From Neostapfia colusana (taxonomy: Eukaryota; Streptophyta; Magnoliopsida; Poales; Poaceae): a stretch of 64,000 nt of DNA. The position numbers and the translations under genes are program-made. This document shows, piece after piece, positions 45,830 to 55,823 of the stretch (positions are counted from its first letter, which is position 1; each line of letters opens with the position of its first letter). A model generated the notes under the pieces. It searched no databases, was not told where the DNA came from, and saw only the letters and a list, made by a program, of their open reading frames with translations. The stretch spans positions 78,079,683 to 78,143,682 of the forward strand of contig JASWHV010000001.1 of NCBI GenBank assembly GCA_030760725.1. The letters run 5' to 3'.

Positions 45830-46632
45830 ATGTAGGCTGGCTGATGTGTCTTCACTCCCAAAAACATGTCCCTCATCATTGTCCGTAGCAGCTTCATCAT
45901 CATTGTTGTCTTCGACATCGGAGGTGCTGATGTATCCCCCCTCTTCTGTAGCCACGTATGCCCGCTGACTAGAACAATCTTTTTGCACATGACCAAGACC
46001 ATGGCAGCGGTGGCACTGAATGCCGGAAGTGCGTCCTGTTGAAGCAACGGATGAAGCACTTTTGGCGGGTACCTGCATGGAATTTTTACCCGAATCCGCA
46101 GGTCGTGCAGGTGGTGGTTTCGGTGCTGCTGAAACGTTGTTGCTGCCAGAAGGAAGCTTGGCTGCTGGTTTTGGTGAAAGGGCATCAAAACGGAATGACT
46201 TGGACGCCCCTGAAGATGTTGTCGTGCGTGGAGTGTAGGAGGCGCCGCTGCTGCTCTTGTTCTTTTGTTGACGACCCTGTAACTCCTTTTCATGAGTGTT
46301 TTGACGAAGGCGTTGACTTAGATGTACATTCTGCGCAGCACGTGTATCCACCTCTCCATTGACATCACACAACACGTCTTCTTCTTCTTCAAAGTTGTTG
46401 TGGTGGGTAGCATCATGGCTGAATGGTAGGTGGGTCTCCATATCATCAATCCTCCAACTAGCGAGCTTAAGCGTTTGTCCAACCTCTCAAGGGTGTGGGG
46501 TATTCTTTGTTCAGCAAGATAATCTTTTACCCCTTGTGCGATTGCTTCCTTGACAGACTTCATCATTTGTTCTATGTAACCCTTCATCTCACTTTTCAAA
46601 ACACACTCCGTAGGATCAACATGATCTGACAT
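45782..46632 (-). pseudogene. gag: CRM gag, frameshifted
   Basis: Starts at the ATG whose last base is 46630 (MSDHVDPTECVLKSEMKGYI), with a coiled-coil-like N-terminus (QMMKSVKEAIAQGVKDYLAE). The frame changes near 46430. The second frame holds a Ser/Gln/Lys-rich linker and the zinc knuckle CHRCHGLGHVQKDC, followed by an acidic stretch (SDVEDNNDDEAATDNDEG). Much of the usual capsid domain appears missing: the coding distance from start to knuckle is only about 210 codons. Gag of this clade packages element RNA. This copy is not functional. Confidence 0.82.
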
Positions 46633-47754
46633 TGTTAGCAAGAAAAATATGGAAAACAACAAGATTATCCCTATTAACTACTACGCAATGATGGTGGAAC
46701 TCACAAAGCAATGGGTCGAGTCTTACCAAGCTCTTACAAGTTTCTTACCACAACAAGGCAAAGGATACCTCGATGACGTGGTTCAGCGATTGCAAGGGTC
46801 AAAAACTTGTGCTGTTCGAAAGGATGAATGTGGAGTTTGGATGGCCAAATATATGTGAGTAGCACACAATTCAATAACAGATAGTAATGCTGAATAGATG
46901 TCCAAACACTTGTCCTAGTTGCTGGCCTACTCGTTTCTTATCCCGGATGTTATGAACAAGACAGCAAGAAGTATGAATGATAAGGACAATAACTGAGCAG
47001 GAACAATTGCACCACAAGGCAAAATAACACACCCAAGTTCTGATATTTGTGCTCCTCTTCACAAATTTTCTTTTCTATATTTTTTCTTTGATTTATTTTA
47101 TATCTGCCGTGAAATCAGGAGCACTAATATACACGTCGCACAAATTTTCAGCTCACTTGAAAAAAGAAGATGTGGACAACAGAAATTCAATATGTTTCTT
47201 TATGATTATTGTTGATCCTTTAGATGCCAAATAATCAATCTTCCAAAGTGAATCTGGGCAATGTAATTTAACCCAATGCCAAGGTTATGGCTGTTTTAAG
47301 ACAGCAACACAAGATTATGTTTTTGGTGGAGCTGAAATGGAAACGGTGGTGAGAAAAAAATTGGATATGATGGTGACAACGTGTGGGATGGTGTGCCTAT
47401 ATCAAGGAGGATAAACTCACGTAATATGTGATGAAAACTGAAGAACAAGGATAACCCTAGCACAATGAATAGTTATGGTGATCGATTTGATAACGATTGT
47501 GGCAGCTAGGGTTTCGATGGAATGCAGCGGATGGAATAACAAAGTAGGAACAAAACACGATTAAACCAGCAACAAAACATGAACTAGGACACAAATTCAA
47601 CACTATAGACTCCAAAACAGAATTGTGCAAAAGGCTAAACCTGGTCTGGGATGGGGAAACCTATGACTATAATTTTTTTTGGCTTTTTCGTGGATGATAG
47701 GACGAGTTCAAGATAAACAAAACTAGGGGAAGGCGAACATGACGGTGCACCTAA
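46633..47754 (-). other. CRM 5' untranslated leader
   Basis: About 1.1 kb between the PBS and gag start. It contains AT-rich sequence and no convincing frame. The part at 46650-46860 shows a short open frame on the plus strand without recognisable features. Confidence 0.65.
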
Positions 47755-47768
47755 AGCTCTGATTACCA
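47755..47768 (-). other. CRM primer-binding site
   Basis: On the minus strand TGGTAATCAGAGCT follows the 5' LTR by two bases. It is the initiator tRNA-Met type site with one extra A. Confidence 0.85.
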
Positions 47769-47770
47769 CT

Positions 47771-48704
47771 TGATGTGTACAGGGGTCTCAATCTTCCGAA
47801 AGGTTCTGATAACTCTCGATTTGGTGGAGACTTGACACAAATCGATCCGGCTTCCAAACAACACGTTCTGAACCCTGCAATCGCAGCACCACGTCTCCTC
47901 AGGTTATCAACCGATATTGTGCGGTTGACCTCGCCAAGAAGGCTAATCCTTGCCTACGAATCGAAGAACACAAGCAAGAACAAGAAAGAATGCAACCAAA
48001 TTGCTGAAAGATATGAAACACTCAAGTTGGGGTCTCACAAACCGATGAACGGTGAAACTGTTCTTGATAGAATAATCTAAGCAAAACCCAGCTGTTTGTG
48101 ACAGTGGCTAGGGGGTATAAAGGAGGTGGAGGACAACCAGGGGGGTGCTGGGGTCGTGACCTAACCCTAAGACACGTACATAATGGACTTGGACTCGATA
48201 CAAGGCCCAATGGCCCAACTAGGTGATGCAACACCCTGGCAGACTCCAAACTTTATATTGTTTCGAAGTTTCGCGTCGACTCCGAGGGAATTTTGACCTG
48301 GGGTCAATCCATTGGAATGTTTATCCTCTCAGCTTTCCGTGCATATGTAGAACGTCAAAAACGGAGTCTGTATGCCTCCTGTGCATCCATTTTAAGGTGG
48401 ACTGCTCCTGGGCCCGAGTTGGACTCGAGTTTGAGTTGGGCTCGGTCTCTAACTTCTTGTTGGCGTATTTTCTGGTCCTCCACGCATCCAAAACCCCTCT
48501 CCATGTATCTCCATGTCCTCTCCATGGTTCCTAATCATCATTTATCCATTAGGTAGCAACATACTCTCAAAATTCACATATAAAGAATTGTTCAGGAACG
48601 AGCTCACCTCTAAATTCAATTGTCGTGCTCGAGCTCTAGTAATTGGACCTTGCATGTCTACCATGTGAGTGTTGTGTATATCTGCAGGAGTGATGTCCAC
48701 ATCA
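47771..48704 (-). repeat. CRM 5' LTR
   Basis: 934 bases, same termini as the 3' LTR. Followed on the plus strand by GCCTC (48705-48709), the right copy of the target duplication. Confidence 0.92.
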
Positions 48705-48744
48705 GCCTCCCTCCGCAACGGCCTCTGTTGGCGGGCGACTGTGC

Positions 48745-49145
48745 AACGCCTTCGGTGGCGTGCTGTGTGCCCTCATAGTTCGACCCCTACTTCAATTTCC
48801 GTGTCACTCAGGTACCCCCTTGGCAGTGTGATTGGTGGCACTGTATATCCTGACTTGACACTGATAGCTGATACTATCTGGTGGTTGCTGAACTCTCTTA
48901 ACATCCCATTTTCGGTGGTGATTGTTTGTGTGTGTGTTTACCGCTCCAATTTTCTCGGCAAAAGTTTCCTGGGCTACAAACCTCTTAACAAAGGAAGCAA
49001 AGGGTACTGGAGCTGGACTGATGGCAGCAGCCATTTTGGCAATGGTACCCTCATATATCTCAAAATCCATTGCAGGCAGCTATGATAATGAAGCTGTAGC
49101 GATATTTGCCTTGATATTTACCTTTTATCTATATGTAAAGACACT
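48745..49145 (+). pseudogene. STT3: Captured fragment of STT3 (oligosaccharyltransferase catalytic subunit)
   Basis: STT3 transfers the lipid-linked glycan to asparagine in the ER lumen. Four consecutive pieces are readable: NAFGGVLCALI (48745-48777), FDPYFNFRVTQ (48779-48811), YPLGSVIGGTVYPDLTLIAD onward through TIWWLLNSLNIP (48813), and VFTAPIFSAKVSWAT through LLTKEAKGTGAGLMAAAILA and SYDNEAVAIFALIFTFYLYV (to about 49140). FDPYF is the conserved catalytic-region motif of the family. The pieces lie in different frames, and about 25 residues after LCALI and about 20 after RVTQ are absent. No intron is visible in the longest run. This is a decayed N-terminal fragment on the plus strand, fused to DiT sequence. 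Confidence 0.9.
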
Positions 49146-49545
49146 CCTGGTGCCACAGCATTGGCTGCATAGAAGCTCAAAGCATGGGCCCTGTGACTAA
49201 AAACGAATGGATTATGATTGGCACAATGATTATTGCAGTCTCCCTATGGGTGTTTGGGGATGCTACTGGTGTATCTAGTGTTGTGGCTGCAATGTGTGGG
49301 TTGTCCATTCTTCTGCTCGGTGTGCTAGACTGGGATGCTTCCTTGAATGAAAAATCAGCATGGGATACATTGGCCTGATTGCAGTTCTAGTTGAAATGGC
49401 AGAACAACTCACTAACCTTGGAATTATATCTTGGATGTCAAGCCGTGTGGCCAATCTGCTTGAATCATTCTCATTGAGTTGGTCCACAGCATTTTGTGCC
49501 CTCGAGGCCTCCTACTTCCTGATCCACTATCTATTTGCAAGCCCA
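49137..49545 (+). pseudogene. Captured fragment of plastid dicarboxylate translocator (DiT type)
   Basis: DiT proteins exchange 2-oxoglutarate, glutamate and malate across the chloroplast inner envelope. The fragment starts DTPGATALAA, stop, KLK, then after a one-base loss MGPVTKNEWIMIGTMIIAVS, LWVFGDATGVSSVVAAMCGL, DWDASLNEKSAWDTLA. After another shift near 49375 it reads AEQLTNLGIISWMSSRVANL and WSTAFCALEASYFLIHYLFA. These blocks are characteristic of the DiT/SODiT1 family. Only the middle of the protein is present. It joins STT3 sequence at a shared AAAGACACT, and homology ends near 49543. DiT1 and DiT2 cannot be separated by eye. Confidence 0.9.
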
Positions 49546-49905
49546 AGACCCACGCCAACAACCTCATTAACACCGCTACCCTCCCTCTCGGGTTGTCGGA
49601 AAGCTCTTCCGGAAGTTCCCTGGTGCGGATCGGCATTGGAACCCCAACTCCAACAAGCTTCGGTGAGGTTTTCCGCCCTTCATGATGTTCCACCGATTTT
49701 GTTTGGTTTTTCTTTTGCGCTAACCACCTCGACACTTTTGCCTTGCTCTAGAACGCGTCTTGGATCCGAAGAACGCGAGGAAAGGACATCTCAATGGCAA
49801 TCTCGACAATGCCCGAAGAACGTTGCCGCCTTTTCATGCCGCGAGCCGTTATCCTCTCTTTCCCGTGCCACACAAACCCTGTAGGGTATGCGTGTACAAG
49901 TGATG
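49546..49905 (+). other. Unassigned segment with exon-intron-like layout
   Basis: Directly follows the DiT fragment. A C-rich block (49546-49660) is followed by CTTCG|GTGAGG, about 95 bases of T-rich sequence, then TTGCCTTGCTCTAG|AACGCG, a good 3' splice site, and a second GC-rich block to about 49890. It could be a third captured gene piece with one retained intron, but I recognise no protein. Confidence 0.35.
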
Positions 49906-49969
49906 ATCAAGAAACAACACGAAGACTTTGAAGATCAAGAGTTTAACTAGTGGACTGAGCAACTATATA

Positions 49970-51065
49970 AGAAAAAGGCAAGTGTCCTTGACCACTTTGC
50001 ACCTAAGCTAGGATGTGTAGCTAGAATTATTTGCATTGTCAATTGAACTATGAAATGCTTGCTAGAAAGTTTCCCTAGATTTTCATTATCTTGTTTCCTT
50101 GTAGCCTGGGTTGGGAGTTATTCATTATGCTATTTATTTATACCACTCATGCTTAGCCATGCTTAGATTGGGAAAATGGGATATGAGATCATCACTTTGA
50201 TTATTTACCCTTGAATGGAATATTATGAATTATGCTAGAGATAGGAATCTAGGCAAGTTGGATGCTTTGATTGGTGCTGCGTGCACGAGACTTGGGTTTG
50301 TGTTTAGTGCTTGTCTGGGTTCTAAGGACCGGTTCATGGAGCATGTAACCTGGCTTTACCGAGCCAACCACATGCTGAGATGGGGCAGCTTGGCCAATTA
50401 ATTAGGTGCATTTCTGACATAGTGTGGGTGATTGGATGGTGTGGGGAATAGGTGTCATCTGGACTACCATAGGAACCGAAAGGGTCAAGAGGGGGCAACT
50501 GCAGCAGGGGTTGGAGCCTCCTGTATGCTGTTAGGGGTGAAACCTCAGTGGGCTCATACTCATCGGGAATCCCTTTGTAAATGTCTCGTAGTGATCTCCT
50601 GGCTACACACCTGGGAAGTGTGTGAACGTGGTTCGCGGCCACATGCATAATGGAGGTTTTTAGTCCACCCGACAACGGGTGATGAAATCACTACATGTGG
50701 GTACAGTGGTGCAAACTCTTCAGAGTCAAAACTGTCATGACAGCTCACGGTCAAGAGTGGCTTGGACTTATTCATGATTAGATGATGATGAGTTGAGAAG
50801 TTGAGGATGTTAAGCGGGGACCTTAACAATGGAAATGAGGTTATGGGATTGGGACTACTTCACTTATGTAGTAATATAGGTGCTTAATAAGCAAAGGTTC
50901 TAGAAATTAATTGCGTAGTGCTTTAACCATGAGTTAAGCCTTGCCTTGTTCTAGCCTGAATAACATTACTTTCCCACACTTTCTTAGTACTTTATGTACT
51001 CATGCGTTTTCCTTTTTCCTTTATCATAAATGTTGCTCAGTGAAAAGAAGATCAAATGAAGACGG
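49970..51065 (+). repeat. LTR E, 3' part (diverged Tekay LTR)
   Basis: Lines up along its length with 4880-6010 of the solo Tekay LTR: GGCAAGTGTCCTTGACCACT, GGTTCATGGAGCATGTAACC, GGCCAATTAATTAGGTG, TTTCCCACACTT and TTGCTCAG, with many substitutions and short indels. It has the same orientation as the LTR start at 40562. The middle part of the LTR plan is replaced by the CRM element and the captured gene fragments. It is cut off at 51065 by a reverse family-B LTR. Confidence 0.78.
50334..50675 (-). other. Antisense 113-codon ORF in diverged LTR E
   Basis: Same position, strand and length as the antisense frame of the element A LTRs (for example 14442-14783), with the same end, GWLGKARLHAP. 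The DNA between shows small insertions and deletions that cancel (about -1/+1 and +2/-2), so the frame survives. Function unknown. Confidence 0.35.
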
Positions 51066-54000
51066 TGTGAAGGTCATATCAGACGGTCTCGACTAGCCCG
51101 GATCACGCTGAGGGGTGCTGCCTTGCACAGCACAGGATAACACATGTGAAAGGTACAAAGTGGAAGCAAAGTTTTATTACATAAAAGCGTTTATGAACAT
51201 GTTTACAACAAAATACGTCAAGTCTACACTCACAGGCGTAGACTAAGCAAAAGAGTTCACGTTAAGCCCATGAACGTGTTCCCACTAGCACGCACGCACA
51301 CTATCACGGCAGCATGCACGGCTCCCACTCGACGGTGTTGCCCTCTTGGGGGTCCGTCTCCTCCTTGGGAGCCTCCTCCTCATAGCACCCTGCAAACGCT
51401 GCAAATAAAAGCAGTGAGCACGATGGCTCAGCAAGACTCACCCGTCTTACCTATACATGAAACTCTACATGTTGGGTTTGTAGTGTGTAATGGAATGAAA
51501 GTTTCAAAGGACACGCCTAAATAGTTGAACGTTACTTTCAATTTTTTAGCACAAGTTGTGGAAGAACCTCGTGCTAAGGCACATACGAGAGCCGCAATCA
51601 AACAAGAAACGCATTTCTCTCATGTGCTTTGCCCACGGTTGAAAAGAACTTTAATTAGCTCTAAGCTACAACAAGTCATTAGCAACCAAAGTACATCTTT
51701 AAATCAACAACTTTTTAACATGACTCTAGCCTGTTCTTTCTACGTCACAGTACAGTGAACAAGTGGTACTCACTGACCATGAGGGACAGCGATTATAATT
51801 GTTTTACACCTACAGGAATACCCGAATAACTCTTCATGTACGCCCTTAGTCGATGTTGTCTACAGAAACCACCACGGACGTCGTACGCAACCACCTTTCA
51901 TCTGTCGCCAAGTGTTGAACTGGTCCAATCGTCCCGAGCAAGAGGTCTCTGCGCGTGGATCCGCAGTGCCGCCAGCCGATTTACACCTCATGCTCTCAAC
52001 CTACCCTCTGCACGACAAGCTATGACTCAACAGATCGCTACCCAAATTACATCGGTTTCCCTGTTCCCGTATATCCGGTAGGTCTTTGGTACTGTTACAG
52101 CTTGTTCAACAGGCCTGCACACGGCTCGGTCCTCAATCGACACAAGCGGAGCTATGGCACCCAGGCCCCAAAGTTCTACTGCCCTTACTCTCAGCTCAGT
52201 CTCTTTTTTCTTGCCATATGTTCCATTTGCTATCTCTAACCAAGTGGTGTGCCTCTAGCCTATTCTCGTGAGCAGTTCCAACCACTCGACTTGTACCAAA
52301 TCCTACACTAGTTTAGAATTGCAGTGGCTATTCGAGGTTTAAAACCTAAGCCCAAAACCAGGGTTTTCTTAGCTATGCATTTGGGTTTTCAAACAAGACT
52401 CTAATGCACAATTGAAGTGGATACTCAATGTAAGTTCTCAAAACAATAAAGTTTATAAAATGGCTACTACAAACCGGAGCTTGCCCTGCTGCTGGTCATG
52501 GGCTAGCTGTTCCTCCGGAGTTATGAAGTCTGAAACTTCTGGCTCCTCCTCAACCTTAGCGACTTTATGAGATAAACATATATATTTGTCAATTTAAATA
52601 CATATGTGTTTGAAGTTGATATTGTTAAGACTATAAGTATAACTATACATGGCTAATGAATATGAAATTTTTACTGTGGTTTTGATACAACCTAAACAGA
52701 GACTTGGAAAAATTTCATCTGAAGCAAAGCTCATTTGAGCCCTGCACAAATAAATGTGTATTTGGCCTTAATTGGAGCTCTTAGGGTATTCTAAGGATTT
52801 TCGTGGAGCAAACCATGACTTTCTGGAAACTAGATTTTCAGAGGGTCCTAATAGAATTGGTTTCATCTAATTTTAAGATTCCTAGCAAAAGATATGAGCT
52901 AAACAAGTTCAGAGAAAATCTGAGAAATGTTTCTGGACATTTTTCATTTTCTCTGGAACAGTTTCATTAATCACACCATTAGGTGAATCAAATGAGCTCA
53001 AATGATCTGAAATTTCTATGGTAGATCAGGGGTATTATAGGGATCATCTTGGCCAAATTTCAGAATTTTCCACTAAAGGGTTCTCCTGTTAAAATTCTAA
53101 ACATTTTAAATTTTGAAGAATTAATTATGGAGAAATAAGGGATTTCATAGAGTGAAACTTGATTTGTTGGAAAGTACTCAGAGAACTGAATCCAAAAAAA
53201 TTGGTTTATTCAATTTGGAGTTTCCTAGACAAAGTTATGTGGGTTTGATATTTGAACTAGAAACTGAAAATCGGGAAATGTTTAAACGGCTGACACCCGG
53301 GCCCACCGCACAGCGTCGTCTTCAACCTCCAAGCCGGCGCCCGACAAACAGAGGCCATGGTGCAGTCCATTTTCCGGCTACGGTGGACCATTTCCAGTGA
53401 TCTCTCGAGCTACACGTTCCTCAGACCAAGCCATAGCGGCCGGACAAGGTTGTGCAGCACGCCATCGACGGAAAACTTGTCGGCATCGATGGCGGCGATC
53501 GGTGGTGCGGCGCCAACGATGACCAATGTGTCCCACACTTCTCTCGATGCCCGAAGCAGCCATAAAGCACAACTGAAGCTCGAGGAAGGTGAGGTGCACT
53601 CAAACCCCGCGGAAAACGACCGGAGCTATGAGCTCAACGGCGACCCGAGCCATTTCGGCCGGCGGCGGTGAGTTTGCGTTGCTCAGCCCGTCAGATGTAT
53701 GTTTCTTCATGGTTTTTGGTCAGGGTGGTCGTGAAGGACCCTGGTTGCTATAGCTCGACCAGTTTTGGGAACGATCAACATGCGAAAGGAATTTCAAGTT
53801 TTGGTGGGCTTCGGTTATATACGTCAATCATCGGAAAACCTATAATTCTGGCTAGCCAGCGCTAAGAGGGAGCTAGGGAGATCGGGAGGAGCCACTAGAC
53901 TTCGATGCTAACCTCAGAGAACCGTTGGTTACGCAGGAGAAGCTTGGATCTGTCCGGGCAACGGTGCTAAGTCAGAGACGCTTCGGGGTGAAAAGGGGAG

Positions 54001-54527
54001 TGGAAATCGGCTCGAGAAAGCTCGAGGGGTGCTGATCATGAGCAGCTGAGGGATGGATCACGTCGAGTTAAGGTCAGTGGTGCCGTTTTGGCCTCAGCTC
54101 GAGGTGGAAGGGTGAGTTTTGGCGTGTCGACGGCGAGGGTGAGAGTTTCAGGTGTGCGGCGGTTCTCTCCGAGTTCTCAGCGCGAGGAGGCATCGAGGCA
54201 GTAGCGAAATGGCTTGGTGATGCTCGGGATTCGAAGATAACGCGCTGGAGATGTTGGTCAGGAGCTGGAATCGCCGAGCAGGAGGTGGCAGCGCCGATCA
54301 GCACCGTGGCAATCACATGAGTGCGCGCAAGAAACCAAGCACCAAGAGTTCAGTCGGTTTGCTCGAGTGTGAGGCTGACAGGAGGGCCCCACCCCATTGT
54401 TTTAACCTCTGAACTTCAATTTTCCACTGCTCTTAATATTGGTGACTTTCATGCCCCTGTACATTTGAATAATTCACCAAATGTCCATTTGGATTTGAAT
54501 GATTCAAATTGTGGAGTGTTTGAAATG

Positions 54528-54543
54528 TATTTACAGCACATAT
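54528..54543 (+). repeat. 16-bp target-site duplication of the SINE (left)
   Basis: TATTTACAGCACATAT at 54528-54543 is repeated exactly at 54710-54725, flanking the SINE. Length and exactness are as expected for LINE-mediated insertion. Confidence 0.95.
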
Positions 54544-54709
54544 AAAAAAGGGCATACCCAGTGCTGAAAGCTCCCACACATTGTGGGGTCCAGGGAAGGG
54601 AATTTCTAGGCAGCCTTCCCCTTGCTTATTTTGCATGGAGGCTGATTCGAACCTAGGACCTCCAGGACATAAGTGGAGAGACTCTACCACTGGGCCAGGC
54701 CTGCCCTTC
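54544..54709 (-). mobile_element. Au-type SINE (166 bp)
   Basis: A tRNA-derived short interspersed element on the minus strand. It starts GAAGGGCAGGCCTGGCCCAG with a polymerase III box A-like segment (TGGCCCAGTGGTAGAG, around 54682-54697) and box B (GGTTCGAATC, 54644-54653). The body contains CCTGGAGGTCCTAGG and ends in a T run (GCCCTTTTTT). The wording matches the Au SINE family of angiosperms. Flanked by a perfect 16-base duplication. It is a retroposon and not a tRNA gene. Confidence 0.9.
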
Positions 54710-54888
54710 TATTTACAGCACATATGCAGTTCAAAATTCAGATTAGATTTGAATTTTATTAAATTAGCTTATGTCAAGATCAACTCCAAATAGAGTGAAA
54801 ATTGGTGTGTGAGCTTACAAAAATGTGCTGAGTGTGAATATGAATCCCACTTTTGAATTCATGTGATGGAAGGAGTATGAATTTGAGT

Positions 54889-54917
54889 ATGTGTGCTGTT
54901 CTCCTAGTCACCGGCAT
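54889..54917 (-). pseudogene. Element D ORF start, H3-tail-like, truncated
   Basis: On the minus strand an ATG (last base at 54915) follows CTTATTTATAG, again a splice-acceptor-like end placed directly at a start codon. The first residues are MPVTRRTAH. Against the H3 N-terminus M, T3, T6 and A7 match, and His8 (CAC) is one transition from Arg (CGC). Then family-B LTR sequence begins and the frame is lost. It lies about 270 bases inside the 5' LTR, close to the spacing of ORF0 in element A (about 223). Confidence 0.45.
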
Positions 54918-55170
54918 CTATAAATAAGACATGAGAAACTTTAGAGAAGAAGAAAATAACTCAAAAACATCAGAAGCTATGAAGCAAGAAAGCAAAAGTG
55001 TTGCTGTCCAACAGAAGAGAAAAAGAGGGGCTGAAAATAGCACTTTGCGGTGGCTGAATTGACAAGCAAAGTGCAGCAGCAAACAATTTTCGAAAATAAC
55101 ATTTTAGAGGGGTGTTCCTATGTGTTTTAGAGTGTCCATTCTACCTAGGCTTGCGTCCTACAGTCAACGT
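54918..55170 (-). other. Element D 5' leader
   Basis: Sequence between the PBS and the ORF start, on the minus strand. The last 60 bases before the ATG are pyrimidine-rich (TTATTTTCTTCTTCTC), supporting a 3' splice site. No other frame. Confidence 0.55.
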
Positions 55171-55183
55171 GGCTCCGATGCCA
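55171..55183 (-). other. Element D primer-binding site (variant)
   Basis: TGGCATCGGAGCC on the minus strand, three bases or so after the LTR end, differs from the initiator tRNA-Met site TGGTATCAGAGCC at two positions. Confidence 0.7.
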
Positions 55184-55186
55184 CTT

Positions 55187-55823
55187 TGTGACACCCGATT
55201 CCTAGAATGAACCAAGTGAATGCATAATGTGTGCCCAGGATGTTCACCACACACACATGTATTCCACAAACTGAATTCAGAATATAACCATGTATGAAAA
55301 GTGTTTAAGTACTTTATTACATCAACTCATTGTCTTACTCGTGAATGTCTATCTTATTATTGCAGCGGAAGACTCTAAACTACAGCGGAAAATGGCTGAA
55401 ACAACAGGCTCCAACTTCAACTCCACAGTCATGTTGACGGTAGTGCGCACGCCTAGTACTCCACCTGTTCCTCGAAGTACTCAGCAAGTGCGGGAAAAGT
55501 ATGACATGTAGCTTACAACAAGGTAGGGAAATAAAAAGGTTCATTGCAGCAAGCAAGTTTTATTTCACAAACACGTTAAAAACAGCAACTATTTCTAGCT
55601 GAGTTTAATCCCATCATAACCAAGTATTTCATCAACATTCCTTCATCACAATTAACCATTTATCAAGTCTCATCCAGCCATTAATCTTTCTCAAGTTCAT
55701 ATCATACTCATAAATATTCATAACCATCTCATATTCATACAACCGAAACAAGACTCATTTTCATGACCCAAAACAGTTCCAAAAGCAATCCCAATGACCA
55801 TACCATAACCATACCCAATAAAC
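55187..55823 (-). repeat. Element D 5' LTR, 3' portion (Tekay-related)
   Basis: Minus-strand LTR end (GGGTGTCACA) next to the PBS. Internal blocks such as GCACTTGCTGAGTACTTCGA correspond to CACACTTGCTGAGTACCATC in element A LTRs, showing a related family. At 55824 it is interrupted by a family-B-like LTR end. Confidence 0.72.

Larger units (their letters stand above)
41295..48704 (-). mobile_element. Complete CRM-type chromovirus (7,410 bp), decayed
   Basis: Full-length Ty3/gypsy element on the minus strand with two 934-base LTRs (41295-42228 and 47771-48704), termini TGATGTG...CACATCA, GCCTC duplications, a PBS, a polypurine tract, gag and pol. The gag zinc knuckle, the protease wording (IIDGGSCNNL, HPHPYYIQWL) and the integrase end lacking a classical chromodomain match the CRM clade, members of which gather at grass centromeres. 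The LTRs differ by several percent, mostly transitions, so insertion is not recent. Pol carries two in-frame stops and at least one frameshift. Centromere targeting of this copy is not shown. Confidence 0.9.
51066..54888 (-). repeat. Family-B LTR, reverse orientation, truncated at its 5' end
   Basis: Reverse complement of the family-B plan. On the plus strand it starts TGTGAAGGTC with GATCACGCTGAGGGGTGCTG close by (37824-37861 in the solo copy). The acidic exon-like segment lies at 52475-52570 and the GC-rich block at 53280-54400. The first 280 or so bases of the LTR (33953-34235 in the solo copy) are missing at the right end, where element D sequence begins. It carries an Au SINE at 54544. 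Confidence 0.8.

Noticed and set aside
48745..49545. Functional STT3 or DiT gene
   Set aside because: Both are short fragments with frame changes, skips and a stop. They are fused to each other and embedded in repeat sequence.
54640..54700. A tRNA gene
   Set aside because: Box A and B-like motifs are present, but there is no cloverleaf or anticodon arm. The unit is an Au SINE with target duplications and a T-rich tail.
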